64,000 bases of DNA, taken from NCBI RefSeq assembly GCF_000213175.1, contig NW_009799100.1, forward strand, positions 5,015,293 through 5,079,292, in the 5' to 3' direction. A model generated the notes under the pieces. The model saw nothing but the letters and a program-made list of their open reading frames with translations, made no database searches and was not told where the DNA came from. The translations under genes were made by a program, and so were the position numbers. Source of the stretch: Neurospora tetrasperma FGSC 2508 (Eukaryota > Ascomycota > Sordariomycetes > Sordariales > Sordariaceae). Shown piece after piece: positions 1-10,229 of the stretch (positions are counted from its first letter, which is position 1; every line of letters begins with the position of its first letter).

Positions 1-706
1 GAATTAAAAAAATTAGTCTTTGTTTGTCATGAGTTGAGGCATTTCATACCTCTATACTTGCCTCAGAAGTTTGACTCTTTCCGCTCGCAACAAAATTCCA
101 GCACGAGATCGTCTGGAGGTCCAGGATGGAAGGAAAGCGGGAAAAAGCAGCATGGTCACGACCTCGACACGGCTCAACAGGCAGACATTATGGCTTTGAC
201 AACAGTTTTGTTGAAAGGGTGATGAAGGTAAGATATGGGCATGCCAAGGATATAGTTTTACTTCGGACCCTCAACATCGTGATGTCCAACATTCAATCAC
301 AACTTAACGGACAGCGTCGAAGAGCTCGTTCCCCTCTCCGGACTAATACTACTACAATCTCACTACTCACAATCCTGATCACTACCATAACACGCCTTCC
401 ATCTCCACTGATTCCCTCTCCAACTCCACCACACCCACTAGTACCATCAACTCCCCAACCACAACACTCATTACCCTCTAACAATTGGGTGGGAGGAAGG
501 AGATTGTTTGCGGCAAGGGTAATATCCTATTAAAAAGGTCAAGATGTGCGTGATTGGAAGGGTGAAGGGAGGACACACAAGGGCGTAAAAAGGGTGAGGG
601 ACAGTGGTATAACTGTAAGGGTATCATATTCCACACCTTCTTCTAACAACAATGCCGCAACGCTAAACGAACTACAAGATTTTAATCATCATCATCCTCA
701 TCGTCA

Positions 707-1258
707 TCAACCGCCTCGATCGCCCCTACCACCCCCTCCTCCCCCACCACCACCAAATGAACCACCGCCAAAAGATCCCGCCCCTCCAAATGACCCAAAC
801 CTGGATCCAGCTCCTCCGGCTCCTCCAGCTCCCCCACCGCCGTACGACCCGAACCTAGATCCAGCGCCGTAAGAACCTCCAGCCCCAAGGGACCCAAACC
901 TAGACCCAGCACCAACACCAGCACCAGCACCAGCACCAGCACCCCCAGCCCCAAAAGATCCGAATCGATTTGTAGATACCGAAGCCCCATATGACACAGA
1001 CGCAGCACCAAAGCCGAAGCCAGTTACTCCCACCGGCCCTCCTCCTCCCGCATCAGTACCATTGGCCGCACCACCACCATCTCCGTCACCACCATCACCA
1101 CCACCACCACCGTTAGCACCTCCTACAGCAGCACCTCCATCGCCCATGGGCCCAGCCCCGGCCCCACTATAGCCATCGCCTTGGTAAGCACTGTTGGTCG
1201 TCATGTCATCAAAGCTCATGTTTTTGGGGTTGGTATCACGATCCGGATGCCACCGTCC
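707..1258 (-). other. Gly-rich in-frame extension downstream of the MscL stop codon
   Basis: After the TAG stop of the MscL gene (1259-1261) the same frame stays open for 183 codons to a TGA at 707-709. An ATG lies 13 codons after the TAG (1217-1219). The translation is strongly glycine-rich, with a recurring unit of the form SRFGS(L/Y/F)G followed by G/A/S runs (four or five imperfect copies, including NRFGSFG). It has no hydrophobic or catalytic motif. It could be a readthrough tail of MscL, an alternative 3' exon, a separate small gene, or 3' UTR made of GGN/CCN triplet repeats. The opposite strand of the same DNA reads as a proline-rich frame, as expected for such a repeat. I cannot tell which is true. 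The in-frame relation to MscL is seen directly. Confidence 0.35.
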
Positions 1259-2153
1259 CTATTTCGAAGCGGACGAAGGTCCTGCGCCGCCCGCGGTGCC
1301 GGTGGTGGTGATGCTAGGAGGGGTGATGTGGACTGGTCGGAGCATGTCTTCGCGGCCGTCGAGCCAGGAGGTGCAGTTCACGCAGCGGATTGACTTTTTA
1401 TCATGTGTTAGTGTTAGTCAGTCAAGTTGGGGGAGGAGGATGATAAAGAAGGAGGGGGCGGGGCCGATATCGGAGGGAGATGATAGAGATGAGGAGGACA
1501 AGGGGAGAGACCAACGTTAATGTTGATAAACTTGCAGCAGTACGGGCAAGGAACAGTCTTCTTGATGATGGGGTCCTTGGACATCCACTGGTAGATAGAG
1601 GCGATGCTGTAAAGCGAGAAGCCGACGCCCATGAAGTTGAGGAGGCGGTTCATGAAGAATCTGTGCGCTTATCGTTAATGTCTGAATCTGAATCATATAT
1701 TCATTCTTGAGGGTAGTAAAAGTAAGAAGCAAAGTGATGACATACCCGTAAGCCATAACAACAGCACCATCCGCCTGCGCCTGCTTCAGGGTATTGTACC
1801 CTTCCTCCGGGTGGTTGGCTCCGGACCGGAGAACGGCGAATTTCTCCTCCAAGTTCTTGTTCAGTGGGAGAAGCACTGAGATGGGCGGGAGGACAATGTC
1901 GGAGACGAAGGAGGTGACGAGGGCTGTGAACATTGTGGCTAGGCTATTATTATTGATTATACGTGAGCTTTCACTGTTGTCCATTCGCGGTCATGAGTGG
2001 CAATCCTTACATCAAACCAAAAGCGATCTCGAGGACATTTCCCTGAAATGCGAACCCGACAAAGTCTTCCCAGAGACGCACAACCCTCCGGCGGTTGCGG
2101 TTGAGGAGGTCATCTTCCTCATCGTAGACCTGATTGTCTTCAAGTCTTGGCAT
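1259..2153 (-). CDS. large-conductance mechanosensitive channel (MscL family, fungal type)
   Basis: Predicted turgor-gated membrane channel of the MscL family, 206 residues. I place four exons at 2153-2011, 1943-1746, 1660-1516 and 1393-1259, with donors GTAAGG, GTATGT and GTTGGT and acceptors AG; all phases agree. The start lies in a short acidic leader (MPRLEDNQVYDEEDD). TM1 spans about residues 33-62 and includes the family-typical FAFQGNVLEIAFGL and TALVTSFVSDIVLPPIS. A periplasm-like loop follows (about 72-108). TM2 is about 108-135 and includes FMGVGFSLYSIASIYQW. After TM2 come two CxxC pairs (Cys152/155 and Cys166/169, CPYC and CVNC), which look like a zinc ribbon. Bacterial MscL is about 130-150 residues and lacks this tail. 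The third donor (GTTGGT) is weak but is the only one I found that keeps frame and spacing. The frame continues beyond the TAG (see the separate entry). Confidence 0.9.
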
Positions 2154-3311
2154 GGTGGTTGTGATTTTGTGATGTAGTGGTGAGGTAAGTATGGGGTACT
2201 CTCGAGATCCGAACCGATGATTTATGAGAAGGGGTAAAAAATGTCCAGCATTCAAAGAAAAAGACAAAAGAGAGTTGAAGAGCGGCTCGAGTGAAGATGA
2301 AGATGAGACGATTCAGTTCCGTCCTGATCTTAGAAGGCGGGGAGTCGGACGAGATAAAGTATAAATGGAAACGGGCCGCAGGCACGCGATGTCCCAAAGC
2401 GGTATAGACAAGCGTCACTGACACTCGGCCGCCGCCGGGGCCAGGTCCTGACAACCTAAGCCGTCCGTTGGGAAGAACTAGGGAGACCAGCCAACTAATC
2501 TTGCATTTGCACTTGTTTCACGCTACCATCGAATCACACAGTCTTGCCGAGTTGCTTTTGATGGTTGGCCAGTCTGTTACCATGGCCCCAACTCACCTAT
2601 CTCTTGACTTTGGTATCACCGCCAAACCCGCTATCGTAGGACAACAAGTCATTCGGGTGGCAATTGAGGGGAACCCCAAAGAGCTCGCAGGGGGGAGGGA
2701 CTAGTGTAGTTGACGATGGAGTCAGATAATCCACTTTCTTTATGCACGACGACAAGGTGCAAGTTATAAAGTGGATATAGCTGGGGATCAGTAGACGGTC
2801 TTGCAGATCAAGTCACCAACAACTCCAAAGGTGAAGAGACAACGCAGCAATTCCGACCTTAAACACCATCAACCCCATGTATAAATCCTACAAGGCTCCC
2901 TGCTGCTATGCGAAGCTAAGACATGTCATCAACCTGCTTACCTCTCGGCTTGATGAACTCCGAAGACTGATGCCCAAAGATGACCTATGCAGGTATTCGG
3001 GACGCATCGTGAGCGGAGAAGGCCACACAACGCGGCTGCGTCGCGACAACGGCCTCATGCTCCAGGGCATGCATTGAGTCGCTTGCTAAATCATGTTGAA
3101 TCAGATGCAGAACATAAAGATGATTCACAACTCGTGTCATATTCCTCATAACCAGAAAAGCAAAGTAAAGGACCAAAAAAAGAAAACCAAGCGCCAAAGC
3201 TATCAATACATATAGGGTATGCGAGGGTGGTATATGCTAGCCAACAAACTAGGCACCTTTAGGGAAACCGCCAATTCAGACAAACAAAACCAGAAGCACC
3301 AACGCTTTGTT
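2154..3311. other. intergenic region between MscL and nitronate monooxygenase genes
   Basis: About 1.16 kb upstream of MscL and downstream of the monooxygenase gene. Short open frames here (for example 2468-2704 plus) have no recognisable domain, and I see no RNA gene or repeat. It presumably holds the MscL promoter and the 3' UTR of the neighbouring gene. Confidence 0.5.
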
Positions 3312-4621
3312 TTATAGCTTGGATGGGACAGTGATGAAGGAGTTGCCCTTGCGAATAACGGCAACAGCGTCGTTGATGAACTCGTCAACGATCTGCTTGG
3401 CGTTCTTCTTCTCGTTGCACACGGCGGCGCACTGGCCCATGAGGAAGGGCTGGAAGTGGTCGAGGAGGTCATCGACATCAACCTCTTCGCTACCGTTGTC
3501 GGCCTTGTAGGCATCCTTCATGGCCTGGGGGATATCGGCAGCGCCGGACATGAGCTTGTCGAGGTCAGCCTCATAGGGGAGCTTGCCCTTGGAGGTAAGC
3601 TCCTTGATTTCCTGGGCGCGCTCCGTCTCCCAGTTCTCAATGTAGGGGTTCTTGCGGACACGGAGGGGACGGCCGGTGAAGATGAGGGTGCGGATGGTGT
3701 CGGAGAAACTGGCGGTGCGGACCGCCTCCTTGTGGGCCTCGGAGGCACCGGCCTCCTCGCAGAGAACGAAGCGGGTACCAACCCAGACGGCGGAAGCGCC
3801 CATCATGAGGGCCGAGGCGAGAAGAGGACCGCTGTGGATACCACCGGCAGCGACGACGAGAACCTCCTTCTTGGTGAGGGGAGAAATGGCACCCTTGCAG
3901 GCCTCGACGACGGCAGGGATGAGGATGGTGGTGGCAATGTCACCGGTGTGACCACCACCCTCACCACCCTGTGCGCAGATAATGTCAACACCAAGGTCGA
4001 GGCACTTCTTAACGTGCTTGGGGTGGCCGATCATGTTCATGTAGACGATGCCGTGGGCATGGAGTTTGTCGACGACGTGTTTGGGGGGTACACCGACGGC
4101 GGAAACGAAGAGCTTGGCACCGGACTGGATGATGATGTCGATAAGCTCGTTAAGCTTGCCCTTGGTATAGTCGTAGCTGCGCGGGGAAGAAGGGATGGTT
4201 AGCTACCTCTAGAGTTTGGCAAGACATTCGACTTGTTGCAATCCAGACTTACTTGGTCTTGCGGGCGTTACCACCGACCTGGGGAAGGAGGAGATCGACA
4301 CCGAAGGGAGCGTTCTTGTCCTTCAGGTGGGACTTGAGCTCGTCGATCTGGTCGCGAAGCATGTCGGGAGTGTAGTTGATACCACCGAGCACACCGAGAC
4401 CGCCGGCATTGGTAACGGCAGCAGCCAGCTTGGGGCCGGCAGCGACGTTCATGCCGGCCAGGAAGATGGGGTGGTTGATCTTGAAAAGATCGGTGATGGG
4501 AGTACGGATCTGCTCTGTTGTTGTGACATTGTGGTTAGTCTTCTTGATATGCCACAATTCGTTGCGCTCGCGATGCGGTGCGATGTGCTTGCAAGGGTTG
4601 TGACTTACGAGGAGAGGCCAT
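3312..4621 (-). CDS. nitronate monooxygenase / 2-nitropropane dioxygenase family, FMN-dependent
   Basis: Flavoenzyme of the nitronate monooxygenase (2-nitropropane dioxygenase) family, which oxidises alkyl nitronates; 379 residues. Three exons: 4621-4609 (13 nt, MASP plus one base), 4514-4253 and 4176-3312, with consensus GTAAGT donors at the first two. The TIM-barrel core starts near residue 10. Visible signatures are GMNVAAGPKLAAAV...GGLGVLGG at about residues 25-48, AQGGEGGGHTG at 160-170 with the likely catalytic His168, and VVAAGGIHSG at 199-208 followed by GASAVWVGTRF, which binds the FMN phosphate. The C-terminal lid ends at Leu379. The very short first exon was chosen because it joins in phase and gives an ATG immediately before the conserved (Q)IRTPITDLF segment. 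No targeting signal is obvious. The gene is divergent from the folate gene across 946 bp. Confidence 0.92.
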
Positions 4622-5567
4622 TTTGAAGAATGTGATGTGCAACAACTAAACAACAGTGGTATCGCTAAGTGGCAAGAGAAAACGATGAAGATGCGAGAAA
4701 GTGCGAGGGAGACAAAGGGTTGATGATGTTTTGAACAAGTCGAAAAGAGGAGGTCAGGTGGGAATCTGGCTGGACATTCAAGGTGACATGTGCCGAGGTT
4801 CCCTCAGACACGGGGGGCGCTAGTCCGTTTCCAGGCACCATTACATACAAAACGATCTGGGGTTCGTCGCCAGCGGGGCCGTTGTGCGGAGGAGGCGTGC
4901 GACCTGTACCGAGGCACCTGTCACCGACTACCCTTTTCCTGTACAGTCGTCAATTGGGATGCCCATAATGACATGGAATGGCTCGAATGGGTTGAAGGAG
5001 AGGATTCGGTTGGGATGTTGTGATGTTTAAACACTCCCAGACAATGGATGATGTACTTGCTGATGCCATCTGCAATGCAGTATGCGAACCAGACAATGCC
5101 GACAATCGACATCAGACCAGACGTGCGTGTCCCGTGTGAACCACCAACGTCACGTAACAATAAATTGTAGCCCAATCCCCAACCCTCGTCACATTCCCGA
5201 ACCGAGTTGAAAAAGGGAACCTGGCTGAGCCTGGTCAAGGTTCCCGTCTCGGACAAAGTTCGACCCCAGACTTCTTCTCAAACCAGCGTTGTGGAACCAT
5301 GCCCAATGCAGCATCGTTATAAAACATGTTGGAGACGACAGACCTCGGAGCAAAGATGCGGCAGTGTGAATGTAACCAAAAAAGCAAATCTGAGCCGCAA
5401 GCCTTCAAACGAGATCGATCGTCCAGACCTCACCTCACCCATAAAACCCTAACCCTCTCTCCATCTAACGCCATCGCGTGCGTCAGTGCAAACTAATTCT
5501 GCAACTCTCAGACGAAAAAAAGGCCCACCAAAATTATCAAAGACTGGAGTCATTCTTCAGCCCTACC
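4622..5567. promoter_or_regulatory. divergent promoter region of nitronate monooxygenase and HPPK/DHPS genes
   Basis: 946 bp between two divergent start codons. It contains a telobox-like motif at 5443-5456 close to the folate gene (separate entry). The ORFs inside have no recognisable domain. Confidence 0.5.
5443..5456 (+). promoter_or_regulatory. telobox-like motif (AAAACCCTAACCCT)
   Basis: Nearly two copies of the CCCTAA unit, 112 bp before the HPPK/DHPS start. Such motifs bind Tbf1/telobox-type proteins in fungi and plants. Its function here is inferred from sequence similarity and position only. Confidence 0.4.
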
Positions 5568-7316
5568 ATGAAGCGATTCCCAACCATCTCCTCCTCGACC
5601 AGGCCATTGACCTGTCAGCATAGGCTTCTGACAAAACGATTGATTTTCACCGGCAACACACAACTAATTACAACATCACCACGCACACCACAACTCTCAG
5701 TCACCACTCCGAAACCGGCACGCACTTTTCACTCGGCCTCCACTCACCTTTCAGCATTGTCGTTCAAAAAGTACACACTGCCTTCCAAGGGCAAAATGAC
5801 AGACGCAATTGACCTACCGGCTTCCTCCAAGCCCGCCGCCCCCACTGTACGCACTACTTATATCGCCCTGGGCAGCAACCTCGGCGACAAGATAGGATGG
5901 ATCGAGAAGGCTTGCAAGGAGATGGATGCCCGCGGTATCAAGGTTAAGCGGACCAGTTGTCTGTGGGAGACGGAGCCCATGTACGTCTTAGACCAGGATA
6001 GATTTGTCAATGGAGCATGCGAGGTCGGTGCCAGATCAACTGCCTTTAATAATTCAATACTGAAACCACTCTCAGGTTGAAACTACTCTAGAGCCTCTTG
6101 AGCTTCTAGACGCACTTCAGGATATTGAAAACTCCCTAGGTCGCAAGAAGATTATCGACAAGGGACCCCGTAACATCGACCTCGACATTCTTCTCTACGA
6201 AAACCTCAAATTCGACCATGAACGCCTCAAGATCCCTCATATCGGCATTCCTGAGCGCGAGTTCGTCCTCAGGCCCTTAGCAGAGTAGGCTTTTACTCAC
6301 TCCTCTCATCAAATCATATACTAACGACTCTGACTAGACTCATTCCTGACAAACCCCTCGACCACACCCGCCCCTGGACCCTCACCCGCGACCTCCTCGA
6401 CGCCCTGCCCCCCTCCTCCACCCCCATCACCACCATGACCCCTCTCTCCTCCCACGGCCACCCGCCCATCCAAGCCCTCAACCCCTCGCGCAAGACGCAC
6501 GTCATGGCCATCCTCAACATGACGCCCGACTCCTTCTCCGACGGTGGCCAGCACGCCTCCGCCGGTCTCGAATCCACCATCCAATCCTTCCTCGACGCAG
6601 GCGCCACCATGATCGACGTCGGCGGGCAGTCCACGGCACCTCGCACGCCGCAGGTTTCCGCCGAGGAAGAGATCGGCCGCGTGGTTCCCGCCATCAAGAT
6701 GATCCGCGAAAAGTTTTCGCACCGCGACGTGCTCATCAGCGTCGACACGTACCGGGCGTCGGTGGCGGAGGCCGCGGTCGCCGCAGGTGCGGATATCGTG
6801 AATGATGTGTCCGGGGGTAGCATGGATCCGGACATGCTGCCGACTGTTGCGCGCCTGGGAAGCACCATTTGCTTGATGCATATGCGCGGAACGCCGGCCA
6901 ACATGTCGAGCCTCAATGAGTACCCCGAGGCGGAGGGTGGGTTGATTGGGGGGATCGCCAAGGAGCTGGTGGGTAGGGTGGCGGCTGCCGAGGCGGCAGG
7001 CATCAGGCGCTGGAGGATTGTGCTGGACCCGGGGTTGGGGTTTGCAAAGGTGGGACCGCAGAATGTGGATGTGTTGAGGCACTTGGAGGAGTTGAGGAGC
7101 TGGCCTGGCTTGCAGGGGTTGCCGTGGCTGGTGGGCTCGAGTAGGAAGAGCTTCATTGGGCAGGTGACGGGGGTGCCGACTCCCAAGGAGAGGATTTGGG
7201 GCACGGCGGCGACAGTCGCGGCTGCGGTGCAGGGTGGAGCGGACGTGGTGAGAGTGCATGATGTCAAGGAGATGGCGCAGGTGGTTGCCATGGCTGATGC
7301 TATTTGGAGGTATTAA
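5568..7316 (+). CDS. bifunctional HPPK / dihydropteroate synthase (folate synthesis)
   Basis: Two successive folate-pathway enzymes in one chain of 547 residues: 6-hydroxymethyl-7,8-dihydropterin pyrophosphokinase, then dihydropteroate synthase. Exons are 5568-6023, 6076-6284 and 6338-7316; the introns are 52 and 53 nt and phases agree. HPPK shows YIALGSNLGDK (98-108), GPRNIDLDILLY (182-193) and PEREFVLRPL (211-220). DHPS shows AILNMTPDSFSDGG (279-292), DVGGQSTAP (315-323), DPGLGFAK, GSSRKSFIGQ and VRVHDVKEM near the C-terminus. The N-terminal 76 residues are rich in Arg/Ser/Thr and contain RTFHSAS, typical of a mitochondrial presequence; a second ATG at 5796 would give a leaderless form. No FolB (dihydroneopterin aldolase) domain is present, unlike the trifunctional yeast Fol1. 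In DVGGQSTAP an Ala (322) stands where many DHPS have Arg (STRP). Confidence 0.93.
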
Positions 7317-7842
7317 GCGTGCTGGTGATCGGGAGTGGGACATGTGGTTTATGTTTGTGTATATGGTGGTTCTTTGACAGCATTATGGGCAGGTTCAACA
7401 GCATGAAGCCCTCTGTTTCTAGGTTGGCATATGAAAATACGGTGATGAACATGGCGTGGATAGATGCATTATCTGCATAAAAAGAAGCATGTAAAAAACA
7501 GGTCAAAGGATAGAAGAAAGTACAACTCCAGTGGTAGTGGATTGAACTCTAACCACTGACATACCATCTTGCTCGAATATGTCGAGTATCTCGGAGACAG
7601 CAGGCACTCCTCGTCCACGACTTTGCCTCGCCTAGGGCCCACACATAACCTCACTGGATGCAAATAGTTGGTAGGTAGAGAGCCCAACCAACACTTCAAG
7701 GATTTCAAACCCAAACGGCACACCATTCCTTCAAATTTGTTTCTCAAAACTGGTGGTTGCGCTCCGACGATGATGGATTGCAGCTCAAGTGTGAGTACTG
7801 ATCTATGAGCTCCACCTTTGGTTCGCATAAACAATAATGATA
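7317..7842. other. intergenic, 3' side of HPPK/DHPS to tRNA-Val
   Basis: About 0.5 kb with no open frame I can support. It should hold the folate gene 3' UTR and the upstream region of the tRNA gene. Confidence 0.5.
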
Positions 7843-7916
7843 GGTCCGATGGTGTAGTTGGTTATCACGTCAGTCTAACACACTGAAGGTCCCCAGATCG
7901 AGCCTGGGTCGGATCA
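7843..7916 (+). tRNA. tRNA-Val (anticodon AAC)
   Basis: Complete cloverleaf read by eye. The acceptor stem is GGTCCGA paired with TCGGATC (one G-T pair), with discriminator A at 7916. The anticodon stem TCAGT/ACTGA encloses the loop CTAACAC, giving anticodon AAC. The T stem is CCCAG/CTGGG. The internal promoters are the D arm (TGGTGTAGTTGG) and the T arm. There is no intron. T runs at 7927-7931 and 7935-7940 would end Pol III transcription. The T loop reads ATCGAGC rather than the near-universal TTCGANN, so position 54 is A. Confidence 0.93.
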
Positions 7917-7926
7917 ATATCTTCAC

Positions 7927-7940
7927 TTTTTGTATTTTTT
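7927..7940 (+). terminator. Pol III T-run terminator of tRNA-Val
   Basis: Runs of five and six T begin 11 nt after the tRNA discriminator base, which is the usual Pol III stop signal. Confidence 0.6.
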
Positions 7941-8752
7941 CTGATGCATGTCCTCTCTGACATTATGTCTCGCCTTTTTTTTTTTTTCTTTTTTTCTTGT
8001 ATATCAACATTCGTCTTTTGGTCCATTTTTTCTCCGACCTGTTTCGTCTCGTGTATCTCCTTTGTTGATATGATCATCACAACAACTTGTGTTTTTGGTG
8101 CGCATCGTGGAAGTCTCACGCTCGGTAACTGGTTTGGACATCGAGTTGATGCCATGCATGAAGCTCTTCAAACCACCCATATCCCACAAATACTTACTTT
8201 GTCAGAAGACACGGCAAGAATACTTGATAGTAACCTTTCCGAATCTTTCCAAGTACCTATTCCTCCAGAAGAAAACAAAATTACCACCATTTGCAGGACA
8301 TTACAAAGAGTGACCACGCCAACCTCCGAGGCACACCATCCTCAAAGTCCAAACTCTCCACCACTACTGCCTTCAACACCACCCTCGGAAAAGAAACGAA
8401 AACAAACTCAAGCCATCATTACGCCTCCCTTCCAGAAACCAGCCTCCCCCCCGGGCCGACTACGACACGCCTCCAGAAATCGAAACGCCCACTGACATGC
8501 ATCGAACCTTTCGAAACAGCCCCTACCCTGTTACGCGTCCTGCACTCGCCCGGTGCACAGCATCAAACTATCAGGGAGGGAGCAAGCATGACGGCTGGAA
8601 ACGGCAGGGGGTAGGTACACGTAGGCATGTCTCTGATCTTCATGAACAATCTCACGCAGCTTACTTCCGTGCCTCTTCAACTCAAACTCGCTGCTGAGTT
8701 TTGCTGTTGTTTGCTTACTACAGGCTCATGCACTAGAAGATGATAATAGACA

Positions 8753-8800
8753 GATGATGGATGGGTGGATGGATGAATGGATGGGTGGGTGGATGGGGTG
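8753..8800 (+). repeat. (GGAT/GGGT)n microsatellite
   Basis: Imperfect tetranucleotide array of GGAT and GGGT units. A complementary array (CACC/CATC units) lies 580 bp downstream. Confidence 0.8.
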
Positions 8801-9378
8801 AGAACTAGCCACTTACAAAGCCGAGTCTGACGGGCTTCGGAGCGTGAGGGTGGACTGAAAGCGGCAGGGCAGATACTTGTAAGGCAGAGGATAGGAGGCA
8901 CTAAGGACACTCCCCTCCTTTTTCTTCTCCTTCTCCGCCTCCCCGATCCCATCTCATCTGCATCCCAGACCAGAAATACAAGACATGGACTGTCAATAAC
9001 TTACCAGATACCATGCCAGCATGCCCATCCACTCAACCATTGATCCCGATAGGTAGAGATAGATACCCACCATCTCGCCATCGGCCTCCGAGCCTTGCAC
9101 CCTTTCAAACCATCCTCAACACTCCTCAACAAATTATATCGTTCACCCCAGACAACCACTCTAAACCTTCCATTATCTACTAGAAACACCTCTGCGTACC
9201 TTCGCGTACCTCCTCCTCATCCTCCTCCTCTCCCCTCTTCAGATTTCCCCCCCTTCCATCTTCCATCTTCCATCTACATGTACACCAACAAGTCGATAAT
9301 CTCCCACCACCCAGCGGAAGTCACCGAGCAAAGGCCTGGCCTCAAACATATACAAGTCAGCCTGCTTACGACCCATCA

Positions 9379-9409
9379 CTCACCCACCCACCCATCCATC
9401 CATCCATCC
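9379..9409 (+). repeat. (CACC/CATC)n microsatellite
   Basis: Array of CACC then CATC units, reverse-complementary in type to the array at 8753-8800. Confidence 0.8.
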
Positions 9410-9837
9410 TGAACGCAACGGAAACCTTCCCCAGAACATTTGGTTACCAACGCCGCCAGCATTCAGATTGAAGATAACACCCCGTTAACCGGCACGTAAA
9501 CCGGAAACTGCCCGTGTATATCCTCGGAGGCTCAAATAACAGGAGAAATCTATGACTCTCGTGATGATTCGTTATGACTCTAGGTATCCTTCTTGCGTCC
9601 GCTTATGACGAACCCAGGGCAGTGACCCAGTGATCACACCGGACAGTAATCCCAGTGACTTCAGCGACAACAACCCACTGCACTCTTTCCTTTGTTTGGA
9701 TCTCGACTCCCCTTCTTCACTCTTCCCTTTCTTGTTCTCTCCTCGCTTCTATGCTTACTCCTTTTCCCTGTTTCCTTTTTTTCTGTTATTAATTCAAACC
9801 TCTTCTTTTTTTTCTTTTAATTCTTTTCTTTTTCTGT

Positions 9838-9839
<2 letters not shown>

Positions 9840-9884
<45 letters not shown>
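9840..9884 (+). repeat. poly(T) tract, 45 nt
   Basis: Uninterrupted T run embedded in a C/T-rich region. The exact length in such a tract is assembly-dependent. Confidence 0.8.
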
Positions 9885-10111
9885 CCTGTGTTTTCCTCCC
9901 CACCACGTCTCCCACCATCCCTGTTCTCATCGCGTCCTCGTCCCCAGTCGGTCCCGTTTTGTTCCCTGCCTTCTATCCTCCATGCCCTGTCGTGAAACCC
10001 CAGAACCACGAAACCAACAACACTAACGACCTTCTTGTTCACTCTTGTCTCAGCGACATGTACATATCCGAGAACTAAACGCGAATCCGATCTAGTCATT
10101 TCGCCATTTAT

Positions 10112-10229
10112 GGCCGTGTTCGTTCTGGCAGTAGTGCAGTAACGGAATCTCTTCTAACCCTGACCCAAAGCTTTTCTGCCACCCAAAAAATGCTTCCGTT
10201 ACTGTACTACTGCCAGAACGAACACGCCC
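10112..10229. mobile_element. MITE-like element, 118 bp with 36-bp terminal inverted repeats
   Basis: The 36-bp left end (10112-10147) and right end (10194-10229) are reverse complements with two mismatches. They begin GGCCGTGTTCG... and end ...CGAACACGCCC. Only 46 bp lie between them, with no coding capacity. TAT occurs immediately on both sides (10109-10111 and 10230-10232), consistent with a TA or TAT target duplication of a Tc1/mariner- or PIF-like family. High TIR identity suggests recent activity or a hairpin kept by selection. Confidence 0.7.

Larger units (their letters stand above)
7941..10111. other. gene-poor intergenic DNA with microsatellites
   Basis: No coding region I can support. 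It contains GGAT-type and CATC-type microsatellites of opposite orientation (8753-8800 and 9379-9409), C/T-rich stretches, and a 45-nt T run. Confidence 0.5.

Noticed and set aside
546-872. Plus-strand proline-rich open frame
   Set aside because: It is the complement of the Gly-rich minus-strand repeat; the MscL-linked minus frame is the better reading and the plus frame has no other support.
3456-4202. Long plus-strand open frame (248 codons)
   Set aside because: Antisense shadow of the nitronate monooxygenase exon, caused by GC-biased third positions.
6314-7343. Two minus-strand open frames of 325 and 340 codons
   Set aside because: Antisense shadows of the DHPS exon; their translations are Arg/His/Ala-rich with no domain.
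7944-8495. 183-codon plus-strand frame after tRNA-Val
   Set aside because: It begins in the T-rich Pol III terminator region and has no domain.
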